From JAUREX01 sp044356825 (GTDB lineage: Bacteria; Pseudomonadota; Alphaproteobacteria; Rhodobacterales; Rhodobacteraceae): a stretch of DNA of 24,536 bases. Shown piece after piece: positions 13,673 to 21,337 of this stretch. Location: NCBI GenBank assembly GCA_044356825.1, contig JBIKVM010000020.1, positions 1 through 24,536 on the forward strand, written 5' to 3'. The notes beneath the pieces were generated by a model that worked only from the letters and a program-made list of their open reading frames with translations, had not been told where the DNA came from and did not search any database. Within the stretch, counting starts at the first letter, position 1; each line of letters starts with the position of its first letter. Made by a program: the position numbers and the translations under genes.

Positions 13673-16120
13673 TCAGTCCTGGTGTGGCGCCGTGCGCGCG
13701 ATGAGCGTGCTCACCGCCTCGCGCTGTCGTGTCGCGCTCGCAAGGATCTCGCGACCCGCCGCCAGAAGCCCGTCAGGTGGCAGTGTGCCGACCTGCCGGG
13801 GTGGAGGGGTATCGGGCAAAGGCGGGGGAGGGGCGATCAAGGTCGCGACAAGCGCGCCCAGTTCCGCGTCGGGTCCTTTGGCCGCCGCCGCCCAGTTGCC
13901 TGCCTGCAGGAGTGCCGCCTGAGCGGCCGCCGCGTCGCCGCTTGCGGTCAGCACGCTGGCGGCGGCGGCCGCATCTCCCGCGCGCCGCAGCGCCACCGCG
14001 CGCAGCTTCAGCGCCTCGGGTGTCGCCAGCACGCCGAGCTCGGCCAGAGCGTCGGCCGGGGCGCCTTCGCGCAGCCGCGCCTCGGCCCGCACGAGACGCG
14101 CGCCATCGCTCGCCTCCTCACCCACCCAGGCGCGGGCATCGGCCGAAAATCCGAATTCGAGCAGACGCCGCGCGACGGCGAGGCGCACCTCCGGCGCCAA
14201 CTCGGCATGGGCCACGCGCATCTTCGGATCGAGCGCGCGCGCAAGCAGAGCCGCCCCATCGGCGCGCGCCGCGAGCACTGACCAGATCTCGCCCGCGACC
14301 GCGAGGTCCGCGGCTGCGGCGAATGCGCCGTCCGCATCGCCCGCCGCGGCCCGCCCGAGGGCGAGTGCGCGCCCGAGCGTGCCCGCCTCGGTGCCGCCCT
14401 GATTTTCGCGCGCCAGCGCCTCGAGCGTGAGCAGCATCGCCGGGTCGAGCGCCGCGCCCCGCGCCACCACGCTGTCGACCAGATCGGCCATCGCCGCCAC
14501 CGACAGCTGTTCGTTCGAGGTGATGAGATCACCAAGCCCCGCCTCGGCTGTCGCCCCCCGGCCCGTCGCGAGGTCGATCCGTGCCCCGATCAGCCCGAGT
14601 TCGCCCGCTCCGGCTTCTGGCGCGCGGTCCAGCATCTCGCGCAGGGTGATCGCGGCATCGGTCGATCCATGCTCGATAAGCCGCTGCGCGAGATCGGGGC
14701 CGAGGTGGTTGCGCAGATGGGCGGGCAGCGCCGAAAACCCCCGCAGCACCGCTGGCACATTGATCCGGTCTCCCCGGCGCAGGCCCGGCAGCGCAAGCGC
14801 GCCCCAGAGTGCGGCGTGGCTGTCGCAGACCTCCATCCCACTGAGGGCGCCCCCATCGGTCGTGCGCTTGCCGTCGAGGATGCGGGCGACCTCGGCATAG
14901 CTCGGCCCGAGGCGGGCAAGTTCGTGCGCCTCGGCCGGGATATAGGCCACGGGGGCGAAAGCCTCGATGAGGTTGCGCGCCTCGGCGCCGAATCCGGCAA
15001 ACAGGTTCAGCCGCACGAGGGCAAGGATGGCCTCGGTGTCGGGTCGGTCGAATTCCCCGATCAGGCGGCGGCGCAAGGCGGCGGCATCCTCGAACACCGT
15101 CTCGCGCGTGCCCCATGCGGCGAGGTCGATCTCGCCATCCGCGAGGCAGGCGGCTCCGCCGGCCGCCTGTCCGGGGCCCTGCGGCGCTCCGTCCTCGTGC
15201 ACGACGATCTGCCCGCCATCCGCAGGTGCCCCCGGCAGCGCAGGGGTCGGCGACGCGGCGGCAGGGGCCACGGCCTCGCGCTCAAAGCGAGGAAGGGGGC
15301 GGTCGATCTCGATCGCGCCGCGGGCCGCGGCCTCACCCAGACCGCGCAGGAGATCCTCCTGTGCCTCGAGGATACGCGGATCGAGCGCCCGTGCCTGGGG
15401 CGGGGCGGTCGCGGCCTCGCGCCCTGCGTCCGTCCTGTCGTCCCTGTGGGGCAGGGCGCCGATCTCCCCGAGTACGTCGCGGAAGCGTTCCTGCGGCAGC
15501 ATCAGCGGCAACTCACCGCTTGCAGCGCTGCGCAGCATTCCGTCGCCCGCGCCATGGGTAATGAGGCGCCCGTCGGCAAGGGTGCGGGCCTGAAGCCTTG
15601 CGGCAGGTGCCGCGACGGGTCGTTCGGAAGCCGCCGCAGGCATCGAGGCTGCCGGATCTGCCGCGCCCGGGGGATTGAGCGGGGTCTCGAACGCCGAGCC
15701 TGCTGGCGCGGGGCCCGGCATGACGTCGATCACGAGCACCCGCGTGCCGTCCACGAATCCCACGGCATGGCAGGCGCAACCAAGGCTGATCTCGAGCCCA
15801 TCGGGTGCGGTCGTGAGCCGCGCGATCCGGCTGCGGTCGATCCGGGTCCAGACGTCCGAGATGTCGAAGGACAGGGGCGATGATGCCTCGATCCGAAGGC
15901 CATAGCCTTCGCCCAGTCGCCCGAGCCGCCAGACTGGCGCCTCGGGCAGCACCATCGCGAGGCGGGTGAACGCGCCGTGTTCGCCCGACTGCACGAGGAC
16001 GCGCGCGCCATCTTGCGCAAGTGCCGGTGCGGCCGGGGCGCAGGCCGTGGCGAGGCCCGCGCAGATCAGTACCGCCCGCACTGCCCGGCCGAGCCCGCAG
16101 CCGGGTCGACCGCGCATCAT
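13673..16120 (-). CDS. Large exported protein of unknown function downstream of motA
   Basis: I do not recognise a named family. The 815-residue product has a signal sequence (hydrophobic 13-28, probable cleavage near ALAQ, residue ~35). A beta-rich N-terminal domain (~38-134) contains GAFTRLAMVLPE, reminiscent of AMIN-type domains, and the pair GCACH (114-118). A low-complexity Pro/Ala stretch (~135-310) leads to a long Ala/Leu-rich helical region (~320-770) resembling TPR-like repeats, then a Pro-rich tail. The ATG at 16120 overlaps the motA stop (ATGA), with AGGAGG 4 nt upstream; an adjacent ATG at 16117 is possible. Coupling to motA suggests a periplasmic motor or stator role, perhaps analogous to rhizobial MotC. 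Function is inferred from position only. Confidence 0.8.
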   Translation of the reverse strand: MMRGRPGCGLGRAVRAVLICAGLATACAPAAPALAQDGARVLVQSGEHGAFTRLAMVLPEAPVWRLGRLGEGYGLRIEASSPLSFDISDVWTRIDRSRIARLTTAPDGLEISLGCACHAVGFVDGTRVLVIDVMPGPAPAGSAFETPLNPPGAADPAASMPAAASERPVAAPAARLQARTLADGRLITHGAGDGMLRSAASGELPLMLPQERFRDVLGEIGALPHRDDRTDAGREAATAPPQARALDPRILEAQEDLLRGLGEAAARGAIEIDRPLPRFEREAVAPAAASPTPALPGAPADGGQIVVHEDGAPQGPGQAAGGAACLADGEIDLAAWGTRETVFEDAAALRRRLIGEFDRPDTEAILALVRLNLFAGFGAEARNLIEAFAPVAYIPAEAHELARLGPSYAEVARILDGKRTTDGGALSGMEVCDSHAALWGALALPGLRRGDRINVPAVLRGFSALPAHLRNHLGPDLAQRLIEHGSTDAAITLREMLDRAPEAGAGELGLIGARIDLATGRGATAEAGLGDLITSNEQLSVAAMADLVDSVVARGAALDPAMLLTLEALARENQGGTEAGTLGRALALGRAAAGDADGAFAAAADLAVAGEIWSVLAARADGAALLARALDPKMRVAHAELAPEVRLAVARRLLEFGFSADARAWVGEEASDGARLVRAEARLREGAPADALAELGVLATPEALKLRAVALRRAGDAAAAASVLTASGDAAAAQAALLQAGNWAAAAKGPDAELGALVATLIAPPPPLPDTPPPRQVGTLPPDGLLAAGREILASATRQREAVSTLIARTAPHQD

Positions 16121-16986
16121 GCCGCCTCCTGCTTGAGGGCGCGCAGCGCCGTCTCGATGTCCGAAAAACTTGGGCGCAGGTGATGGGGCGTGTTCTGCCG
16201 CCCGACCTCGATGCAGATGTTCGGGGCGTGGTTGTGCAGGTTGGCGACCAGAACCTCGCGGATCAGGGAATAGAAGTTGCCGTCCTCCTCGCAGACGGCC
16301 TTCACCCGGCTCGCGAAGGGCCCGAAGAAGCCATAGGCGAGGAACACCCCGAGAAAGGTGCCGACAAGGGCGCCGCCGATCATCTTGCCGAGGATCGCGG
16401 GCGGCTGGTCGATCGAGGCCATCGTCTTGATGACACCGAGCACCGCCGCCACGATCCCGAGCGCCGGCAGGGCATCCGCGACGGTCTGGAGCGCGTGGCT
16501 CGAATGCAGGGCGTGGTGGCGGTGGGCCTCGATCCGCTTGTCGAGCACCTCCTCGACCTGATGGGGGTCGTCATAGTTCATGGTGCCGGCGCGCAGGGTG
16601 TCGCAGATGATGTCGATCGCCTCGTGGTCGGTGAGGATGCGCGGATATCGGCCGAACACCGCGGACTCCCGGGGGCGCTCGATATGCTCCTCGAGGGCCA
16701 CGGGATTTGCCCGCGCGATGCGGATCAGCTCGAAGAGCAGGCACAGAACGTCGCGGTAATCCTGCGGCTTCCAGCCGGGGCCCTTGAAGACCTTGCCAAT
16801 GTCGCGCAGCGCCTGCTTGACGGTCGAGCCGCTGTTGGCGAGCAGGAACGACCCAGCCGCCGCCCCCCCGATCATCATCATCTCGAAGGGGAGCGCATGC
16901 AGGATGATCCCGATCTTGCCGCCGGCGGCGATGTAGCCGCCGAAGACCATGACGAAGATCACGACGATGCCGATGATGCCGACCAT
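16117..16986 (-). CDS. motA: Flagellar stator protein MotA
   Basis: MotA is the proton-channel stator subunit that applies torque to FliG. The 289-residue protein has four membrane helices (about 2-21, 33-51, 171-189, 204-224). The functional prolines correspond to Pro174 (ADALPALG) and Pro223 (GFFGPFASR), and the cytoplasmic charge cluster includes Arg92 and Glu99/Glu100. ATG 16986 is preceded by 71 bp of non-coding DNA after the MotE-like gene. This is proton-type MotA rather than PomA by overall pattern. motB is not adjacent; instead an 815-residue exported protein is coupled to the motA stop. Confidence 0.96.
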   Translation of the reverse strand: MVGIIGIVVIFVMVFGGYIAAGGKIGIILHALPFEMMMIGGAAAGSFLLANSGSTVKQALRDIGKVFKGPGWKPQDYRDVLCLLFELIRIARANPVALEEHIERPRESAVFGRYPRILTDHEAIDIICDTLRAGTMNYDDPHQVEEVLDKRIEAHRHHALHSSHALQTVADALPALGIVAAVLGVIKTMASIDQPPAILGKMIGGALVGTFLGVFLAYGFFGPFASRVKAVCEEDGNFYSLIREVLVANLHNHAPNICIEVGRQNTPHHLRPSFSDIETALRALKQEAA

Positions 16987-17057
16987 GTGCGCCTGCCTGC
17001 TCCGAGATATCGCGCGCAGTCTTGGCGCGCCGGGTTAAGAATCCCTCGCCGTCGTGC
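16987..17057 (-). promoter_or_regulatory. motA upstream gap with TTAACC half-site
   Basis: This 71-bp gap interrupts an otherwise tightly packed operon. On the minus strand it contains GGATTCTTAACCC (around 17032-17044), which includes TTAACC, the left half of a CtrA-type site, and the palindrome GGCGCGCC closer to motA. No clear -10/-35 pair was found. It may hold a separate motA promoter; support is weak. Confidence 0.25.
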
Positions 17058-17744
17058 CTATTCCCGAGGCGCGAGCGCATTGCGGCCCGCGAGGATCACG
17101 CTGATGCGATAGGCCGCCTCGCTCGACATGCCCGCAAGGATGCCCGCGGCTGCGTCGGGGCGCATCCGGCCCAGAAAGCCCGCCGCGAACTCCGGCGCCA
17201 TCGCCTCGAACAGAAGCGCCGCCTCCTTGGGTTTCATGCTCTCGTAGACCGAGGTGAGCCGCGCGAGGTCGGCCTCGGCCGCGCCATCGACCTGCGCGAT
17301 CGTCTCAGCGAGGCGCTCCTCGGCGGTCTTGAGGTCGGCCAGCCGCGCTGTCAGCACCTCTTCGGCGAGGCCGAGTGCTGCTACGCGTTCGGCAAGGCGC
17401 AATTCGGCCGCGGCAAGCGCATCCTCGCGGGCGCTCAGCGCGCGCGCGAGGTCGGCGGGAAGCGGTGCGCAGCCGTCGGTCTGCGCCGGATCAGGCAAGG
17501 CTGCGACGGTGTCAGGAGGGGCGGTCGTTTCCGCCGTCGCCACCCCGCCGAGTCCGCGCGCGGCGTCGATGCCGAGCCCGAGGCGGATCGCGCCCGAGAG
17601 CGCGAACATGACGACGATGACCATGAGCACCCCCTGCCCGCGCCGCCGTCGCGGTCCGGTACGCAACAAGGCGCCGATCCGATCGCCCAGCGTGCGGGCG
17701 CGTTGGCCGCTGCCTGCCTCTGCAGGATGCCGCTGCCCGATCAT
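17058..17744 (-). CDS. MotE-like coiled-coil protein
   Basis: A 228-residue bitopic protein. A basic cytoplasmic N-terminus (1-37) precedes a membrane helix (about 39-57), a Pro/Ala linker with Cys92, a coiled coil (~100-150, e.g. AEERLAETIAQVDGAAEADL) and a C-terminal domain with YESMKPKEAALLFEAM (167-182) and MRPDAAAGILAGM. That C-terminal pattern is typical of MotE/MgtE-N-like proteins. In Sinorhizobium, MotE is a periplasmic chaperone for the motor protein MotC. ATG 17744 overlaps the stop of the upstream gene (ATGA). Topology predicts the coiled coil in the periplasm. Its client here could be the 815-residue exported protein; this is a hypothesis. Confidence 0.82.
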   Translation of the reverse strand: MIGQRHPAEAGSGQRARTLGDRIGALLRTGPRRRRGQGVLMVIVVMFALSGAIRLGLGIDAARGLGGVATAETTAPPDTVAALPDPAQTDGCAPLPADLARALSAREDALAAAELRLAERVAALGLAEEVLTARLADLKTAEERLAETIAQVDGAAEADLARLTSVYESMKPKEAALLFEAMAPEFAAGFLGRMRPDAAAGILAGMSSEAAYRISVILAGRNALAPRE

Positions 17745-18205
17745 GCCTCGCCCTCGTCCGCGGTCCCGGCCGCCGATGCCGCCGCGCGCCGGCGTTCGAG
17801 AACCATGCGCCGCATGGCCCGTGCGGCGGGTGGCGCGGCGGGAGCATGGGATGCAGGTGCCGGACCGGGTACATCCGCGGTCGGCGCTTCAGCCCGACGC
17901 GGGCGCGCGGAAGATGCCGGATCGGGCAGATCATGCAGCGATGCGAGCAGGAGTTCGATCCGCTGCGCGCCGGCCTCGGCTCGTGCGCTGATCGCCCCGA
18001 GCCGCTCGACCGAGCCTTGCGCGGCCGATTGCGCCTCGGCCAGGGCCTTGTGCAACGCCTCGACCTGCGCCGAGAGGACGGCGATCGCCCCGCCCATCCC
18101 GGTCTCAAGCGTCGCGAACCCCCGCAGCCTGCGCGAGAGGACGAAGCAATAGAGCCCCGCCCCGAAGGCCCCGGCCGCAAGCAGCACATCGGCGATGAGT
18201 TCCAT
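17741..18205 (-). CDS. Small bitopic coiled-coil protein between fliL and motE-like gene
   Basis: A 154-residue protein with one N-terminal membrane helix (about 3-24, ending in RRLRGF), a predicted coiled coil (~40-92, AVLSAQVEALHKALAEAQSA), a Pro/Ala-rich linker (~94-128) and a basic C-terminal patch (MRRMVLERRRAA, 131-142). The positive-inside pattern puts the bulk in the cytoplasm. It may belong to the uncharacterised DUF6468-type proteins found near fliL in alphaproteobacteria, but I cannot confirm this. ATG 18205 has GGAGGGGG just upstream and lies 10 bp after fliL; its stop overlaps the MotE-like start. A motor-accessory role is suggested by neighbours alone. Confidence 0.72.
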   Translation of the reverse strand: MELIADVLLAAGAFGAGLYCFVLSRRLRGFATLETGMGGAIAVLSAQVEALHKALAEAQSAAQGSVERLGAISARAEAGAQRIELLLASLHDLPDPASSARPRRAEAPTADVPGPAPASHAPAAPPAARAMRRMVLERRRAAASAAGTADEGEA

Positions 18206-18215
18206 GCCCCCTCCG

Positions 18216-18710
18216 TCAGTTCAGCACGAATTCGGTCACCAGCAGATCGTTGACGCGCCCCTCGCCCGTCACCATCTGGATGCGCCGCAGCATCTGCGCG
18301 CGGATGCGCACAAGCGCGGCCGGATCCTCGAGGTCCGCCGCCTCGACCGCGCGCAGGTAGGCGTTCAGCACATCGACAACCCGCGGCAGGAGCAGTTGCA
18401 CCTCGGCGGCATGGGCCTTGGGCACCTCGAGTTCTGCGGCAAAGCGCAGGTGCCGGTTGCGTCCACCCGGCGCGAGGCTGACCGTCAGGGGCGCGACCGC
18501 AACGAAGGCAACATCGGGCAGGACAGAATTGCCTGCCTTCTCGGCCTCCGGCGCAGTCTCGGCCTCGTGGCCACCGCCGATCATGCCCGACCACGTGGCG
18601 AAGAACCCCGCCCCGCCGAGCACGAGCGCCGCAAGCGCGCCGAGAATCAGCGGCAGTCGGCTGCGCCGCACCGGGGGCGCTTCTGCGGTTGTCTCGTCGG
18701 CCGTCGCCAT
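18216..18710 (-). CDS. fliL: Flagellar basal body-associated protein FliL
   Basis: FliL is a single-pass inner-membrane protein that forms a ring around the stator and supports torque. The 164-residue product has a short cytoplasmic N-terminus, a membrane helix (~19-41), and a periplasmic domain with FVAVAPLTVSLAP, HLRFAAELEVP and the C-terminal DLLVTEFVLN, the typical FliL ending. ATG 18710 follows a GGAGG-type site. It is the first gene of the long minus-strand unit and is divergent from fliF. A second FliL-like protein is encoded at 7930-8433. Confidence 0.93.
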   Translation of the reverse strand: MATADETTAEAPPVRRSRLPLILGALAALVLGGAGFFATWSGMIGGGHEAETAPEAEKAGNSVLPDVAFVAVAPLTVSLAPGGRNRHLRFAAELEVPKAHAAEVQLLLPRVVDVLNAYLRAVEAADLEDPAALVRIRAQMLRRIQMVTGEGRVNDLLVTEFVLN

Positions 18711-18736
18711 GGCTGCCTCCGCGCTGATCGGTCGAG

Positions 18737-18772
18737 ACCGCTATAGACCCGAGGCGACTAACCGAATCTTAA
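18737..18772. promoter_or_regulatory. Divergent fliL/fliF promoter region with CtrA-like box
   Basis: CTAA-CCGAATC-TTAA at 18758-18772 matches the CtrA pattern TTAA-N7-TTAA at 7 of 8 half-site bases. On the minus strand a -10-like TATAGC (about 18740-18745) lies 17 nt from a GATTCG hexamer inside the box, so a CtrA-type regulator would sit over the -35 of the fliL operon, as in known CtrA-activated flagellar promoters. CtrA control of early flagellar genes is established in many alphaproteobacteria; here it is inferred from the motif. Confidence 0.5.
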
Positions 18773-18832
18773 GGCTGACCGACCAAGCATCCGCCATCGC
18801 CTGGTTCACGCCGGGAGTTGTCGGAGGCCGCC

Positions 18833-20464
18833 TTGCAGTCACTTCTCGCCCTCTGGAACGGGCTCGATGCCCGCCGGCGGATCATCGTCCTGGTTGCGAC
18901 GCTTGGCATGTTCCTCGCCGTTCTGGGCGTCGCGCGCATGGCAGGCGCGCCCTCGATGGCGCTGCTCTATGCCGGTCTCGATCCATCCGCAGCAGGCGAG
19001 GTGGTGCGCGCTCTCGACCAGCGCGGGATCCGGTTCGAGGTGCGGGGCGATTCGATCTATGTGCCGCTTGCCGATCGCGACACGCTGCGCATGTCTCTCG
19101 CGGGAGAGGGGCTGCCCGCGACGGGAACGGCGGGATACGAGCTGCTCGACTCGCTCTCGGGCTTTGGCACCACGACGCAGATGTTCGATGCCGCGTATCT
19201 GCGCGCCAAGGAGGGCGAGCTTGCGCGCACCATCGTCTCGAGCCCCAACATCCGCGCCGCGCGGGTGCACATCGCCCAGCCGCAGGCGCAGCCCTTTGCG
19301 CGCGAACGCACAGCGACCGCCTCGGTCACCGTCACGACCGCGCAGGGCAGCCTGCCGCCCGAGCAGATCCGCGCGCTCAAGTATCTTGTCGCCGCCGCCG
19401 TCGCGGGCCTCGCACCAGAGGATGTCGCGATCATCGATGCGGCCGGCGGCCTGCTCCTGCTTGGTGACGATGACGGCACGCCCTCACGTCAGGCCGCCGA
19501 CCGCGCGACAGAGATGCGCCAGAACCTCGAGCGTCTGCTGGCCGCGCGCGTTGGCGCCGGTCGGGCGCTGGTCGAGGTTAGCGTCGATCTGGTGACCGAG
19601 CGCGAATCGCTCCTTGAGCGGCGCTTCGACCCCGAGGGGCGCGTTCCCGTCTCGACCGAGACCGAGAGCCGCAGTTCGAGTTCGACCGGCGAAGGGGCGG
19701 GTGTCACGGTCGCATCGAACCTGCCCGAGGGCGACGCGGGCGATGGCGTTCAGAGCCAGTCGAATTCCTCGCAGACGCGCGAGCGGGTGAACTACGAGAT
19801 TTCCGAGACCACGCGCGAGATCGAGCGCACGCCGGGCGCCGTCCGGCGGCTGAGCGTCGCCGTCCTCGTGGACGGGATCCGCGCCGAGGATGGCACCTGG
19901 TCGCCCCGCTCCGACGCCGAGTTGACCGATCTGCGGGATCTCGTCACCTCGGCGGTCGGCTACGACGAGGCGCGCGGCGACATCGTCACGATCAAGTCGA
20001 TGGAGTTCGACCGGCCGCCCGCCGAGGGCACACTCGTGGAACGTTCGATTGCGGCGGGCCTTGATACGATGGCGCTGATCCAGATGGCGATCATCGCGCT
20101 TGTTGCCCTCATCCTCGGGCTGTTCGTCGTCCGGCCCATCCTCACGGCGCGTCGGCGCGATCCGCCCCCCATGCTCGGCCGCGCCGCCCCGGCCCTCGCC
20201 TTGCCGGCCGGGCGCGCCAGCGAGGCTGTGCTGCCTGCCGCTCTTACGGGTGAAATCGACGACGGGCTCGATCTGCCTGCGCTCGCGCGCGGGGTCGAGG
20301 CGGCCCCGCCCGCGGTGCGCGGGCCCGCCCCCGCGCCGACTGCGCCCGCCGAACCCGATGAGCCCGATCCCGTCGCGCGGCTGCGCACGCTCATCTCCGA
20401 GCGGCGCGACGAGGCGCTCGTGATCCTGCGCGCTTGGATGGACGAAGCCGAGGAGCAGGGCTGA
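18833..20464 (+). CDS. fliF: Flagellar MS-ring protein FliF
   Basis: FliF forms the MS ring, the base on which the export gate and C ring assemble. The 543-residue protein starts MQSLLALWNGLDARRR. It has a first membrane helix (~17-36), ring-building domains including PSMALLYAGLDPSAAGE and GYELLDSLSGFGTT, and a second membrane helix (~409-430, IQMAIIALVALILGLFVV). The cytoplasmic tail ends in RDEALVILRAWMDEAEEQG, the FliG-binding segment. The TTG at 18833 is chosen because GGAGG (18823-18827) is 5 nt upstream; a TTG at 18818 is in frame but abuts GGGAG and adds an uncharacteristic extension. fliG does not follow; fliH does, overlapping by one base. Confidence 0.95.
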   Translation: MQSLLALWNGLDARRRIIVLVATLGMFLAVLGVARMAGAPSMALLYAGLDPSAAGEVVRALDQRGIRFEVRGDSIYVPLADRDTLRMSLAGEGLPATGTAGYELLDSLSGFGTTTQMFDAAYLRAKEGELARTIVSSPNIRAARVHIAQPQAQPFARERTATASVTVTTAQGSLPPEQIRALKYLVAAAVAGLAPEDVAIIDAAGGLLLLGDDDGTPSRQAADRATEMRQNLERLLAARVGAGRALVEVSVDLVTERESLLERRFDPEGRVPVSTETESRSSSSTGEGAGVTVASNLPEGDAGDGVQSQSNSSQTRERVNYEISETTREIERTPGAVRRLSVAVLVDGIRAEDGTWSPRSDAELTDLRDLVTSAVGYDEARGDIVTIKSMEFDRPPAEGTLVERSIAAGLDTMALIQMAIIALVALILGLFVVRPILTARRRDPPPMLGRAAPALALPAGRASEAVLPAALTGEIDDGLDLPALARGVEAAPPAVRGPAPAPTAPAEPDEPDPVARLRTLISERRDEALVILRAWMDEAEEQG

Positions 20465-21063
20465 TGGGCAAGCGCGTGCGCCTCGAGGTCTTCGACCTCG
20501 CCGAGGAGGGGGGCGAGGGTGTCCTCGTCGTCAATGCCGACGACATGGAGGAGACGCGCCAGCACGCCTACGAGGCGGGCTACAAGGCCGGGTGGGAGGA
20601 CGCGAGTTCGGCGCACGCGGCCGGTCAGGCCGAACTGCGCGCCGAGGTCGCGCGCAACCTGCAGGCGATGTCGTTCACCTATCACGAGGCGCGCGGCCAG
20701 ATCCTGCGCGCGATCGAGCCGCTCCTGACCGACATCGCGGCGAGCCTGCTGCCCGAGGTCGCCCGCATCGCCTTGCCCGCGCAGATCAACGCTGTCCTCC
20801 TGCCGCTGGCCGAGCAGGCCACCGAGGTGCCCGTCATGCTCGTGATCCACCCCGATTCGCGCGCCGATGTCGAAGCCTTCGCGAGCCTGCCCTCGGGCCT
20901 GCCGATCGCCATCCACGAAACCGACGCCCTCGGCCCGGGCCAGGCGACGCTGCGCCTTGGCGAGGTCGAGACGCGCATCGACATGGACGGGGCGGTAGCA
21001 GCGATCGCCGCCCTCATTCGCGACTTCTTCGAACTCCCCCGCAAGGAACGAAAGTATGGATGA
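20464..21063 (+). CDS. fliH: Flagellar assembly protein FliH (divergent)
   Basis: A 199-residue cytoplasmic protein in the fliH position between fliF and fliN. The N-terminal half is acidic and helical, with AYEAGYKAGWEDASSAHAAG (residues 39-58), showing the GxxxG-like spacing typical of FliH. The C-terminal half has the FliH/YscL-like domain: LLPEVARIALPAQI, then VPVMLVIHPDSRADV and LGPGQATLRLGEVETRIDM. FliH binds FliI and docks it to FliN. ATG 20464 overlaps the fliF TGA by one base; the stop overlaps fliN by 8 bp. Conservation to enteric FliH is low, so the call rests on pattern and context. Confidence 0.83.
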   Translation: MGKRVRLEVFDLAEEGGEGVLVVNADDMEETRQHAYEAGYKAGWEDASSAHAAGQAELRAEVARNLQAMSFTYHEARGQILRAIEPLLTDIAASLLPEVARIALPAQINAVLLPLAEQATEVPVMLVIHPDSRADVEAFASLPSGLPIAIHETDALGPGQATLRLGEVETRIDMDGAVAAIAALIRDFFELPRKERKYG

Positions 21064-21337
21064 CGACACACCCTTCGATTTCGAGAGCCCCTTCGGCCAG
21101 GTCCCGGTCGAGATCACGATCTCGGTGGGCAAGGCGCGCCCGCTGGTCCGCGACCTGCTGCGGCTGCGCAAGGACGCGGTCCTGCCGCTCGACCGCCGGG
21201 TCGAGGATCCGGTCGAGCTCTATGTCGGCGACCGGCTGATCGGCCGGGGAGAGTTGCAAGAGATCGAGGGCGACCGCGACGGTGGCCTCGCGGTCCGACT
21301 CACCGAGGTGATCAGCCTGCGCCGGCCCTTGGGATGA
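21056..21337 (+). CDS. fliN: Flagellar motor switch protein FliN
   Basis: FliN is a C-ring component with a SpoA domain that also docks FliH-FliI. The 93-residue protein has a short acidic N-terminus and a complete SpoA domain: VPVEITISVGKARPLVRDLL (16-35), VLPLDRRVEDPVELYVG and RLIGRGELQEI. ATG 21056 lies in the fliH 3' end (8-bp overlap), and its TGA overlaps the fliP ATG, so all three genes are translationally linked. fliM and fliG are outside the window. Confidence 0.95.
   Translation: MDDDTPFDFESPFGQVPVEITISVGKARPLVRDLLRLRKDAVLPLDRRVEDPVELYVGDRLIGRGELQEIEGDRDGGLAVRLTEVISLRRPLG

Noticed and set aside
14669..15883. 404-codon plus-strand frame opposite the 815-residue exported protein
   Set aside because: The minus-strand gene has a ribosome site, coupling to motA and a signal peptide. 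The opposite frame lacks a ribosome site and recognisable domains.
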